DNA of 6,950 nt, taken from assembly GCA_017743605.1 (NCBI GenBank), contig JAGHYO010000116.1, positions 1 through 6,950 of the forward strand, written 5' to 3'. Below the pieces are notes generated by a model. It saw only the letters and a list, made by a program, of their open reading frames with translations, did no database searches and was not told the DNA's origin. This stretch comes from Thermoflexus sp. GTDB lineage: Bacteria; Chloroflexota; Anaerolineae; Thermoflexales; Thermoflexaceae. Numbering within the stretch: the stretch's first letter is position 1; each line of letters opens with the position of its first letter. The position numbers were made by a program, and so were the translations under genes. This document shows, piece after piece, positions 1 through 6,131 of this stretch.

Positions 1-372
1 GCGGCGGAAGCTGCTCCTACGGGCATCGGTCTTTTGGTAGGAGGGGCTTTAGCCCCGAACCTCCGTCTTCGATGACGTAAGGGTCGCGGCTAAAGCCGCT
101 CCTACAGCCTCGAACCCCCGCCCTCGATGGCCTAATAGTCGCGGCAAAAGCCGCTTCTACAGGCATCGGTCTTTTTGTAGGAGGGGCTTCAGCCCCGAAC
201 CTATGTCTCGGATGACGCAAGGGGTCGCAGCTAAAGCTGCCCCTAATCGGTCCTTTTGGTAGGAGGGGCTTTCGCCCAGAGCCTTTGTCTTCGATGACGA
301 AAGGGGTCGCGGCGGAAGCCGCCCCTACGGGCATCGGTCTTTTGGTAGGAGGGGCTTCAGCCCCGAACCTCA
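1..372. repeat. Cluster of REP-like palindromes in mosaic (BIME-like) arrangement
   Basis: Nine related elements are visible. The forward form, roughly GTAGGAGGGGCTTTAGCCCC, lies near 37-56, 177-196, 259-277 and 345-364. The reverse form, roughly GTCGCGGCTAAAGCCGC followed by TCCTAC or CCCTAC, lies near 84-106, 139-161, 225-246 and 307-328, with a partial copy at 1-20. Each is itself a small hairpin (GGGGCT/AGCCCC or GCGGCT/AGCCGC), and forward and reverse forms can pair with each other. Linkers are also conserved: GGCATCGGTCTTTTG before forward copies, and a TCTTCGATGACG-type linker after them. Forward copies start 140, 82 and 86 bases apart; the long first interval holds an extra reverse copy with its own linker. 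The cluster stops sharply near 372. An open frame of 118 codons on the minus strand here is only repeat sequence. REP-like elements are typically non-coding and in some genomes are moved by RAYT transposases; none is encoded in this window. Confidence 0.85.
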
Positions 373-524
373 TAGGTGTTCAGCTGAATAGGGGATGCCG
401 CTCCGACCGGCGCTCTGCCAGGCGTGCTCATCCGATGGGATGATTGGGCTGCAGATGGTCACTCGGACTTCGTGAAGATCCTCACTGCTCCTCTTGCAAC
501 TTCGGCTTTAATGTAGAAAGCGAT

Positions 525-538
525 GATTCGAAAGAATC
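525..538 (+). promoter_or_regulatory. Small inverted repeat with GAAA loop just upstream of the feoB ribosome binding site
   Basis: GATTC GAAA GAATC forms a perfect 5-bp stem closed by a GNRA-type loop, ending 6 bases before the AGGAG motif. It could be a small mRNA hairpin near the ribosome binding site or half-sites of a repressor operator for an iron-responsive regulator. At five base pairs per arm it could also be chance. Confidence 0.25.
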
Positions 539-544
539 CCGCAT

Positions 545-553
545 AGGAGAAGG
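545..553 (+). promoter_or_regulatory. Ribosome binding site for feoB (AGGAGAAGG)
   Basis: AGGAGAAGG lies directly before the first in-frame GTG (554). Its AGGAG core is 4 bases from that GTG and 10 bases from the next in-frame GTG at 560; the AAGG part is 6 bases from the latter. The GTG at 560 therefore has the better spacing, and the two starts differ by only two residues. Confidence 0.55.
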
Positions 554-2527
554 GTGGCTGTGGCGCATTGTCATTCGGAGCCGATGGGGCGGGTTGAGGA
601 TCTTATCTGGCGTCCGGTGGTGCTGGTCGGGCCGCCGAACGTGGGCAAATCGGCGCTGTTCTTCCGGCTCACCGGCCGCTACGCTACCGTGTCCAACTAC
701 CCAGGCACCACGGTGGACCTGCTGATGGGACGCCTCCCGGAGGGAGCTCCCTTGGTGGACACCCCGGGGATCCGCGGCCTGTTCCCCCTCTCCGCCGAGG
801 AGCAGGTAACGCAAGCCCTGATCCTGGACGCCCAGCCTCAGGCGGTGATCCAGGTGGCGGACGCCCGGCATCTCCGTCAGGCCCTCCTGCTCACCCTCCA
901 GCTGGCCGAGCTGGAGATCCCCATCGTCCTGGATCTCAACCTCATCGACGAGGCGCGGGCGGAGGGCCTCGAAATCGACCTGGAGGGATTAGCAGCCCGA
1001 CTGGGGGTCCCGGTGGCCGCCACAGTGGCCGTCTCCGGGCACGGGCTGGACCGTCTGCGCGCCCTCATCCCGGAGGCCCGCATCCCCCGGGTCCGCCCCA
1101 CGTATGAGGCGCCCCTGGAGGAAGCCCTGCGGCGGCTGGAGGAGCGCCTGCCTCCGGCCCCCGGCCGCCGGTATCGGGCCATCGGACTGCTGCTGGGGGA
1201 TCCCCGGACCTGTCAGCAGGTCCCCGAGGAGGCGCTCCATCGGGAGGCAGCGGCCCTGCGAGAGGCCCTGGAGGCCCATTACGGGCGGCCCCTGCTCTAT
1301 GTCCTGACCCGGCAGCGCTACCGGTGGGCGGAGCAGTTGCAGGAGGGCCTGGTGCGTCGGACGCCTCGCGCAGCGAGCGCCCGTCGGGGGCTGCGGGAGG
1401 GGCTGGACGCGCTGATGCTCCACCCCATCGGAGGCTGGCTGGTCATCGCTGCTGTCCTCTGGCTCACGTATCAGATCGTCGGCGTGTTCGGCGCCCAGGT
1501 GCTGGTAGGGTTCCTGGAGGAGACGGTGTTTGGGGCCTGGATCCTTCCAGCGCTGACGACGCTGGCCCAGCGATGGATCCCGTGGGCGCTGGTTCAGGAT
1601 TTCCTCTTCGGACCCTATGGCCAGATCTCCATGGCCCTGACCTACGGGCTGGCCATCGTCTTCCCCATCGTCGCTACGTTCTTCCTGATCTTCAGCCTGA
1701 TGGAAGACTCCGGATATCTTCCCCGCCTGGCGGTGATGCTGAACCGTCCGTTCAAAGCCCTGGGGCTGAACGGCCGGGCGGTCCTCCCCATGGTTCTGGG
1801 GCTGGGGTGCGTGACCATGGCCGCGATGACCACGCGGGTGCTGCAGACCCGGCGGGAGCGGGTGTTGGTCACCCTGTTGCTGGCCCTCGCCGTCCCCTGC
1901 TCGGCGCAGCTGGGGGTGATCTTCGGGATGATCGCCCTGGCCGGCCCAGGGGCCCTGTGGATCTGGCTTGCCGTGGTGGCGGCGGTGCTGGGCCTGGTGG
2001 GCGCCCTGGCCGCCCGAGTGGTTCCCGGGGAGCCCTCGGATTTCATCCTGGAGCTGCCTCCGCTGCGGGCGCCCCGCCTCGAGAACCTGACCCTCAAGAC
2101 CCTGGCCCGGATCGAGTGGTATCTCAAAGAGGTGGTGCCCTTGTTCATGCTCAGCACGGCCGTGCTCTTCGCGCTGGACCGCTTAGGCCTGCTCGGGGGG
2201 ATCGAGCAGGCGATGGCGCCGCTGGTGAGCGGATGGCTGGGGCTACCGCCGCAGACCGCTGGCATGTTCCTCCTCGGTTTCCTGCGCCGGGATTATGGGG
2301 CGACGGGGCTGTTCGATCTCGCCCAGGAGGGCGTGCTCACACCCCTTCAGATCCTGGTGAGTCTGGTGGTGATCACGCTGTTCATCCCGTGCATCGCCAC
2401 GGTGATGATGATGATCAAGGAGCACGGTTGGCGCACGGCCTGGGCCATCTTCGCCTTCGTCTTCCCCTTCGCCTTCCTGGTGGGTGGGCTGATCCATCAC
2501 GCGCTACGGTGGCTAGGATGGGGGTGA
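554..2527 (+). CDS. feoB: FeoB-type ferrous iron transporter, variant membrane core
   Basis: Predicted inner-membrane Fe(II) importer with an N-terminal GTPase. Visible G motifs: G1 GPPNVGKS (residues 26-33), switch region YPGTTVD (49-55), G3 DTPG (69-72), G4 NLID (129-132) and a G5-like VSGHG (160-164). A helical regulatory stretch (about 175-275) links this to a membrane domain of about ten hydrophobic segments from residue 291. Core motifs align with FeoB, but the usual GCNVP is GCVTM (C419 kept), the later Cys sits in PCSAQL (C449) and a third in IPCIAT (C613). LGFLRRDYGATG (573-584) also marks a variant subgroup. The length of 657 residues is shorter than the roughly 770 of E. coli FeoB. 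The start is a GTG; GTG 560 and ATG 584 are alternatives, and the two GTG starts would retain an N-terminal HCH. A FeoA-domain gene follows after 4 bases, supporting an iron uptake operon. Family assignment is sure; Fe(II) as substrate is inferred. Confidence 0.95.
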   Translation: MAVAHCHSEPMGRVEDLIWRPVVLVGPPNVGKSALFFRLTGRYATVSNYPGTTVDLLMGRLPEGAPLVDTPGIRGLFPLSAEEQVTQALILDAQPQAVIQVADARHLRQALLLTLQLAELEIPIVLDLNLIDEARAEGLEIDLEGLAARLGVPVAATVAVSGHGLDRLRALIPEARIPRVRPTYEAPLEEALRRLEERLPPAPGRRYRAIGLLLGDPRTCQQVPEEALHREAAALREALEAHYGRPLLYVLTRQRYRWAEQLQEGLVRRTPRAASARRGLREGLDALMLHPIGGWLVIAAVLWLTYQIVGVFGAQVLVGFLEETVFGAWILPALTTLAQRWIPWALVQDFLFGPYGQISMALTYGLAIVFPIVATFFLIFSLMEDSGYLPRLAVMLNRPFKALGLNGRAVLPMVLGLGCVTMAAMTTRVLQTRRERVLVTLLLALAVPCSAQLGVIFGMIALAGPGALWIWLAVVAAVLGLVGALAARVVPGEPSDFILELPPLRAPRLENLTLKTLARIEWYLKEVVPLFMLSTAVLFALDRLGLLGGIEQAMAPLVSGWLGLPPQTAGMFLLGFLRRDYGATGLFDLAQEGVLTPLQILVSLVVITLFIPCIATVMMMIKEHGWRTAWAIFAFVFPFAFLVGGLIHHALRWLGWG

Positions 2528-2531
2528 ACTG

Positions 2532-2951
2532 ATGCAGATGCGCTGCCCGATGTGCGGCCATGTCTTCGATCCCGCCGAGCTGCAGTGCCACACTGCGTGT
2601 CCGATCGGCGCGCAATGCGCCTTGACGTGCTGCCCTCAATGCGGCTATCAGATGCCGGATCCGGAGCGCTCGGTCAGCGCGCGGTGGCTGCGGGGGCTGC
2701 TGGGCCGGCTCCGCCTATCCCGGCCGGCCTCCGCTCCGACACTGGTCGACCTCCCGCCCAGCCGCTCTGCTGTGGTGACGGACGTGGAGGAGATCCAGGG
2801 GTCACAGCTGGCCCAGCTGGTCCAGATGGGCCTGCTCCCCGGCGCGGAGGTTCGGGTTCTCCGGACGCGCCCGGCGCTGATCGTGGAGGTGGACGGCATG
2901 ACCCTGGCCCTGGATCCCGCCGCGGCGGCGCGCATCCGGGTGGCCCCCTGA
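2532..2951 (+). CDS. FeoA-domain protein with N-terminal eight-cysteine module
   Basis: This 139-residue protein has two parts. Residues 5-37 hold eight cysteines (C5, C8, C19, C23, C29, C33, C34, C37), beginning with CPMCG and ending with CPQCGY, which resembles a zinc-ribbon or Fe-S type metal site. A basic, proline-containing linker (about 46-70) leads to a FeoA-like SH3-fold domain (about 71-139), recognised by the order VVTDVEEIQGSQLAQLVQMG, LLPGAEVRVL and the ending IVEVDGMTLALDPAAAARIRV. FeoA proteins are small cytosolic partners of FeoB. The gene begins 4 bases after the feoB stop, with a G-rich Shine-Dalgarno overlapping the end of feoB (2521-2524), so translational coupling is likely. 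ATG 2538 is a possible alternative start. No separate FeoC is seen; the Cys module could fill a comparable metal- or redox-sensing role, but that is inference. The FeoA assignment is confident. Confidence 0.88.
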   Translation: MQMRCPMCGHVFDPAELQCHTACPIGAQCALTCCPQCGYQMPDPERSVSARWLRGLLGRLRLSRPASAPTLVDLPPSRSAVVTDVEEIQGSQLAQLVQMGLLPGAEVRVLRTRPALIVEVDGMTLALDPAAAARIRVAP

Positions 2952-2977
2952 GAATCCTTGGGCCCCGCGGTTTCCCG

Positions 2978-5425
2978 TCAGGGTCGGGGGACCTTCCCCG
3001 GGGAGGGGAAGGTCTGGATCCGCCAGTCGGCGCAGGTATCCGTGTCCCGGCCCGCCGGGTAGCGCTCGAGGCTTTGCCCTCGAGGCGGCGCGGGGCAACG
3101 GGGCGCGCTGCCCCACTCCACCCGATCCACCTCCCCCTCCGGCCCGATCAGGAGCACCTCATCTTGAGTGTTGTTGAGGTTCCAGGTTCCCCGCCCCCAT
3201 TCCGGATCGGGTAGAAGATCAGGGACTGCCGGATCGGCCCCCGCCAGCTCGAAGTCCGGCGGGATCCCGTAGCGCGCGCGGAAGGCCTGGGCGGAGACGG
3301 CGATGATCCGGACCTGGCCAGGGGCGATGGTGGCGCCGGGCGGGAAACGATACATTCCCTCGTAGTCCCCAGGCGTCGCTGCGTCGCCGATGCGATACAG
3401 GGAGAGATCCAGGAGCTCCCCGCCGGGGTTATAGAGCTCCACCCACTCCTCGTTGGGATCGACCCCGAGCGCGTTAGCCAGCACCTCGCTGATCAGCAGA
3501 TGCGGCGGGCGGTGATCCCGGAAGACCAGGGGCATGTAGATCTTCGGCTGAGCAAGCTCCCAGTCGAACCGGAACAGCTCCGCCAGGGCGCGGAACCCTT
3601 CCTCCGACCGGATGATCAGCATCAGCTCCCGGTTCAGCTTATAGGAGGTCTCCGTGCTGTTGGCCGCGCCCAGGATCACGTAGGGCTCCTCGCCCTGACG
3701 GAGGAGGAACATCTTGTTGTGCAGGCCGCTCCCGCCGGGGTTCCCCAGGCGCACTTGGAGGGTCGCGGAGAGGGTCGGGCTCATCGCCCGCAGGGCCTCC
3801 AGATACGCCGCGGTAGCACTGTTCCCCCGCGGGGCGTTCGGATCGTCGTAGAAGCGGTCCAGCATGATTTGCACCGAGGCCCCGCGCTCGGCGGCCTCAA
3901 TGAGGGTGGCCAGGACCAGGTTCGGGGAGATCACCGGGGCGACGCGGGGATCCGCCGCGCTGGGGCCCCACCAGAGCGGCAGGGCCAGCTGCTGGACCCG
4001 GAGGACGTCCCCCGCGCCAGCGGAACGCAGCCGGGCCCACATCGGGTTCTCCAGGTTCAGGATGCCCTCCGGACCGACGATGAGCGTGACCTCCGTCGCG
4101 GTGATCGGGATCGGCTCCGGGAAACGGACCGGGTAAGCGGTCCCGCCCAGGGAGATGGGCGGGGCGTAAGTGAGGGGAGGGTCCTCCATAAGAGGGATGA
4201 CGTCCCGGAAGATGGGGTCTGTGTCGAAGCGGAAGAGATCAGTTAAGAACCTTGCGATCTCAGCGGACTCAAAGGCCACCAAGACGCCGCGCTGGCCCAG
4301 CGTGCCATCGTCCTTCGGATCATCGGGCATTGCCCGGGGGCTCAGGTTCTCCGTCCCGATCAGCACCCGCTGACCGTCCGCCACCAGGAATTTGGCGTGC
4401 GCGTAGACGTAGCGGCGCAGGGCCGGCGGGCTGGCCGCGGGCATGTTGCGCATGATCAGGCAGCGACCGCCGGCCTCCCGCAGGAGCCGGCAGACGTAGC
4501 GGGCGTTGTCGCTGAGGCCGCCTGGCGGTGTGCCGTCCAACAACAGGGTGACCGAGACCCCGCGGCGGGCGGCAGCCGCGAGACGCTCCGCCAGCCGCGG
4601 ATGCTCGAAAGTGAACAGCTCTCCCTGAATGGAATGTTGCGCCGCATCGATCCAGGCTGCGACCGCCTCGAAGGCATGATCCGGGGCGATGATCAGGGTC
4701 ATCGGGAAGGTCCCGCTCAGGCGGAACGGCGTCCCGAAGCGTTCCGGGGCCCATCCCGGGAACCGCATGCGGCGCCCGGCCCACGGATCCTCCCGGTCAC
4801 TGGCCCAGTCGGAGGCCGTGTTCGTGTCCAGGGGAAGCCCCGTGGCCGGATCCATCCGGCGGACCAGCAGGCGCCCTTCGGTGCGGGCACCTGGGACACC
4901 GTAAACCTGGAGGAGGCGTCCCCGCCAGCCCAGGGTCTCCGTGTAGCCCTCTCCGTACAGGACCGCGTCCACTAGGATGCCAGCGGCATCTCGGAGGACC
5001 ACTTCATCGCTGGCGTTGGCAAAGCCGGGCCACGTCCCGCTGACCGGTCGCACCCCTTCCAGCCCGTTCGGGAAGACCGCAGCGTCCGGAGGATGGCCGA
5101 AAGCAAGGGTGAACGAGAGGGCGTGGTGGGCGATCCAGAGGGAGACGGGTGGGGTAATGATGAAACCCGGGGGGAAGCGCACCCCGCCGGTCCCTGTGAG
5201 GCGATCCCGCAGCGTCCATCCGCTGAGATCGATGGGCTCCGTCCCGGCGACGGTGAGCTGCACGGCTTCGTCGGGCTCGCCGGAGAAAACGCCGTCGGGG
5301 TGGACGGCGGTGATCCACACCGGAGGCCTGCCGGCCTGGAAGGCGCGGGATGGGATGAGGAGGGCGATCATGGCTCCGGCCAGGCCCAGCAGGAGAGAGA
5401 GGATCATGTGGCGGACGCGGCGCAT
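2978..5425 (-). CDS. Predicted secreted phospholipase D-like protein with two lamin-tail domains
   Basis: The 815-residue protein starts with a signal peptide (basic MRRVRHM, hydrophobic stretch about 8-24, possible cleavage after FQA near 31). Domains in order: lamin-tail domain (about 34-160, with DLSGWTL and DEVVLRDAAGILVDAVLYG), first PLD half (about 240-405), second PLD half (about 440-625), second lamin-tail domain (about 641-805, with LLISEVLAN, EEWVELYNPGG, DEVLLIGPEGEVDRVEWG). The first HKD motif is complete: H343, K345, D350, then GTEN 357-360. The second has H569, K571 and GAAN (586-589), but Arg576 sits where Asp is usual. Each lamin-tail region is followed by a similar tail (DTNTASDW at 200-207, DTDTCADW at 794-801). 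PLD superfamily members cut phosphodiester bonds in lipids or nucleic acids; the substrate here is unknown. Start: ATG 5425 with AAGGGG upstream; ATG 5407 is an alternative that shortens the basic n-region. It is convergent with the feo operon and 153 bases downstream of the acetyltransferase gene. Confidence 0.9.
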   Translation of the reverse strand: MRRVRHMILSLLLGLAGAMIALLIPSRAFQAGRPPVWITAVHPDGVFSGEPDEAVQLTVAGTEPIDLSGWTLRDRLTGTGGVRFPPGFIITPPVSLWIAHHALSFTLAFGHPPDAAVFPNGLEGVRPVSGTWPGFANASDEVVLRDAAGILVDAVLYGEGYTETLGWRGRLLQVYGVPGARTEGRLLVRRMDPATGLPLDTNTASDWASDREDPWAGRRMRFPGWAPERFGTPFRLSGTFPMTLIIAPDHAFEAVAAWIDAAQHSIQGELFTFEHPRLAERLAAAARRGVSVTLLLDGTPPGGLSDNARYVCRLLREAGGRCLIMRNMPAASPPALRRYVYAHAKFLVADGQRVLIGTENLSPRAMPDDPKDDGTLGQRGVLVAFESAEIARFLTDLFRFDTDPIFRDVIPLMEDPPLTYAPPISLGGTAYPVRFPEPIPITATEVTLIVGPEGILNLENPMWARLRSAGAGDVLRVQQLALPLWWGPSAADPRVAPVISPNLVLATLIEAAERGASVQIMLDRFYDDPNAPRGNSATAAYLEALRAMSPTLSATLQVRLGNPGGSGLHNKMFLLRQGEEPYVILGAANSTETSYKLNRELMLIIRSEEGFRALAELFRFDWELAQPKIYMPLVFRDHRPPHLLISEVLANALGVDPNEEWVELYNPGGELLDLSLYRIGDAATPGDYEGMYRFPPGATIAPGQVRIIAVSAQAFRARYGIPPDFELAGADPAVPDLLPDPEWGRGTWNLNNTQDEVLLIGPEGEVDRVEWGSAPRCPAPPRGQSLERYPAGRDTDTCADWRIQTFPSPGKVPRP
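2990..3014 (+). terminator. 10-bp perfect hairpin at the convergent gene boundary, possible feo operon terminator
   Basis: GACCTTCCCC (2990-2999) and GGGGAAGGTC (3005-3014) are exact complements around a 5-base loop. The hairpin starts 38 bases after the FeoA-like stop and lies inside the last codons of the convergent phospholipase D-like gene. No T-run follows on the + strand, so it is not a textbook intrinsic terminator; it may slow transcription or protect transcript 3' ends. Because it is also coding on the other strand, part of the symmetry could come from codons for Pro, Gly, Lys and Val. Confidence 0.45.
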
Positions 5426-5515
5426 CCTTAGGTTCCCCTTTTGGGATAAGTGGCCTGCTCTATAAAGATGATAGCCACTCGCTCAGGGGAGCCGTTTCCG
5501 AACCAGGCGCGTTGC

Positions 5516-5564
5516 ATCCGCCGGATCCTGGGCTCCGCCCTTTGCGCGGAGGTTTGCGGCGGAT
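5516..5564 (-). other. Two-tier hairpin in the gap between acetyltransferase and phospholipase D-like genes
   Basis: An outer 8-bp perfect stem (ATCCGCCG at 5516-5523 with CGGCGGAT at 5557-5564) encloses an inner 6-bp stem (CTCCGC 5533-5538 with GCGGAG 5546-5551). It lies 15 bases below the acetyltransferase stop in the direction of transcription and about 90 bases above the next start. No U-tract follows, so a classic terminator is unlikely. It could be an attenuator, an mRNA processing or stability element, or a single short interspersed palindrome. The remaining gap (5426-5515) has no recognisable gene. Confidence 0.45.
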
Positions 5565-5578
5565 CCTTGAATAGCAGG

Positions 5579-6115
5579 TCACGGGCCGGGCTCGGGCGGG
5601 GATGGACAGGCGGCCAGAGCCTCCGGGACAAAGATCTTGGGCAGGTTGTCGAGGGAACGCGTCATCTGGACCCACTTCCCCCAGCGGCCGCTCTCCTGGA
5701 AGCCGAGGTTCCGGTAGAGAGACCGGGCCCGCTCGTTGCGCTCCCCCACCCAGAGCTCACACTCCGAACAGCCTCGGGCGCGCAGGTAGGCCATCCCGCG
5801 CAGCAGCAGGGCGCGCCCCAACCCCATGCCTTGATAGTCCGGGTCCACCACCAGCTCATGGATCGCCCCCACCGTCCCGTGGTCCCAGTGGGAATCGGTT
5901 GCGATGAAGCCGACCGGGCGCGGGCCATCGTAGGCGATGAAGGAGCCCGTGGGATCGCGGTGGCGGAGCCACTTCAAGTAGGCCTTCACTCCTGGGCGAT
6001 AGCGGTAGAAGTAGTCCCCCAGTGGCCGATAGGCGCGAAAATAGAGATCGATCAGATCCGCGGAGCCAGAGAGGGGCTCCTGGACGATGCGAAGGGCTTG
6101 GATGGAGCGCGACAA
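5579..6115 (-). CDS. GNAT family N-acetyltransferase
   Basis: Predicted cytosolic enzyme moving an acetyl group from acetyl-CoA to an amine, which may be a protein N-terminus, small metabolite or antibiotic; the acceptor cannot be read from the sequence. The GNAT core is clear. Strand beta4 and the acetyl-CoA loop (motif A) are at about 87-103, with LVVDPDYQGMGLGRALL carrying the Q-x-x-G-x-G signature (Q95, G96, G98, G100). Motif B is at about 120-140, with ELWVGERNERA, a conserved Tyr (Y134) and NLGF. The N-terminal 60 residues are rich in Tyr and Arg and probably shape the acceptor site. The 178-residue length is normal; the Pro-rich tail (171-178) looks disordered. The start is TTG at 6115, chosen because an exact AAGGAGGTGATC Shine-Dalgarno lies just upstream and no other start fits. 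It lies 153 bases upstream of the phospholipase D-like gene and 257 bases downstream of the toxin-like gene; these gaps argue against tight coupling. Confidence 0.9.
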   Translation of the reverse strand: MSRSIQALRIVQEPLSGSADLIDLYFRAYRPLGDYFYRYRPGVKAYLKWLRHRDPTGSFIAYDGPRPVGFIATDSHWDHGTVGAIHELVVDPDYQGMGLGRALLLRGMAYLRARGCSECELWVGERNERARSLYRNLGFQESGRWGKWVQMTRSLDNLPKIFVPEALAACPSPPEPGP

Positions 6116-6131
6116 GGAGGATCACCTCCTT
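6113..6131 (-). promoter_or_regulatory. Extended Shine-Dalgarno folded onto its own TTG start
   Basis: Read on the minus strand, AAGGAGGTGATC is a 12-base match to the complement of the 16S rRNA 3' end. The following CCTCCTT is the exact complement of AAGGAGG, giving a 7-bp stem (6125-6131 with 6114-6120) with a TGAT loop. The last two stem bases are the first two of the TTG start codon. AGGAGG to TTG spacing is 9 bases, within the normal range. The folded form would hide both ribosome binding site and start codon, suggesting translational control such as thermal opening or coupling; that role is inferred. Confidence 0.6.

Larger units (their letters stand above)
373..553 (+). other. Non-coding leader between repeat cluster and feoB
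   Basis: No convincing gene is present. The stretch runs from the edge of the repeat cluster to the feoB start and should contain the operon promoter. An AT-richer patch at 508-520 includes TTTAATGT, a possible -10 region, but no -35 hexamer stands at good spacing (TTGCAA at 494-499 is too close). No Fur box close to the GATAATGATTATCATTATC consensus was recognised. A small inverted repeat at 525-538 is listed separately. Confidence 0.5.

Noticed and set aside
1..372. Possible CRISPR array
   Set aside because: Repeat units vary, alternate in orientation and are separated by conserved linkers, not unique spacers of constant length; no cas genes are present.
17..373. 118-codon minus-strand open frame with internally repeated protein sequence
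   Set aside because: It is the translation of the REP-like repeat cluster; the repeated peptide follows the DNA repeats and no ribosome binding site or domain is seen.
1324..2532. 402-codon + strand frame overlapping feoB
   Set aside because: Out-of-frame shadow of feoB in GC-rich DNA; composition is Gly/Ala/Arg/Pro-biased and no domain is recognisable.
2552..3214. 220-codon + strand frame overlapping the FeoA-like gene and the end of the phospholipase D-like gene
   Set aside because: It overlaps two well-supported genes, is Gly/Pro/Arg-rich and has no family resemblance.
3500..4246. 248-codon + strand frame antisense to the phospholipase D-like gene
   Set aside because: Lies wholly inside a gene with clear HKD and lamin-tail motifs; its composition is typical of an antisense shadow.
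5449..5470. TATAAAG motif on the + strand as a promoter
   Set aside because: No credible + strand gene lies downstream and the TTGGGA upstream is too close for a -35/-10 pair.
5428..5631. 67-codon minus-strand frame ending 3 bases before the phospholipase D-like start
   Set aside because: It starts within the acetyltransferase gene in another frame and its second half just reads through the hairpin-containing gap; no ribosome binding site or known family.
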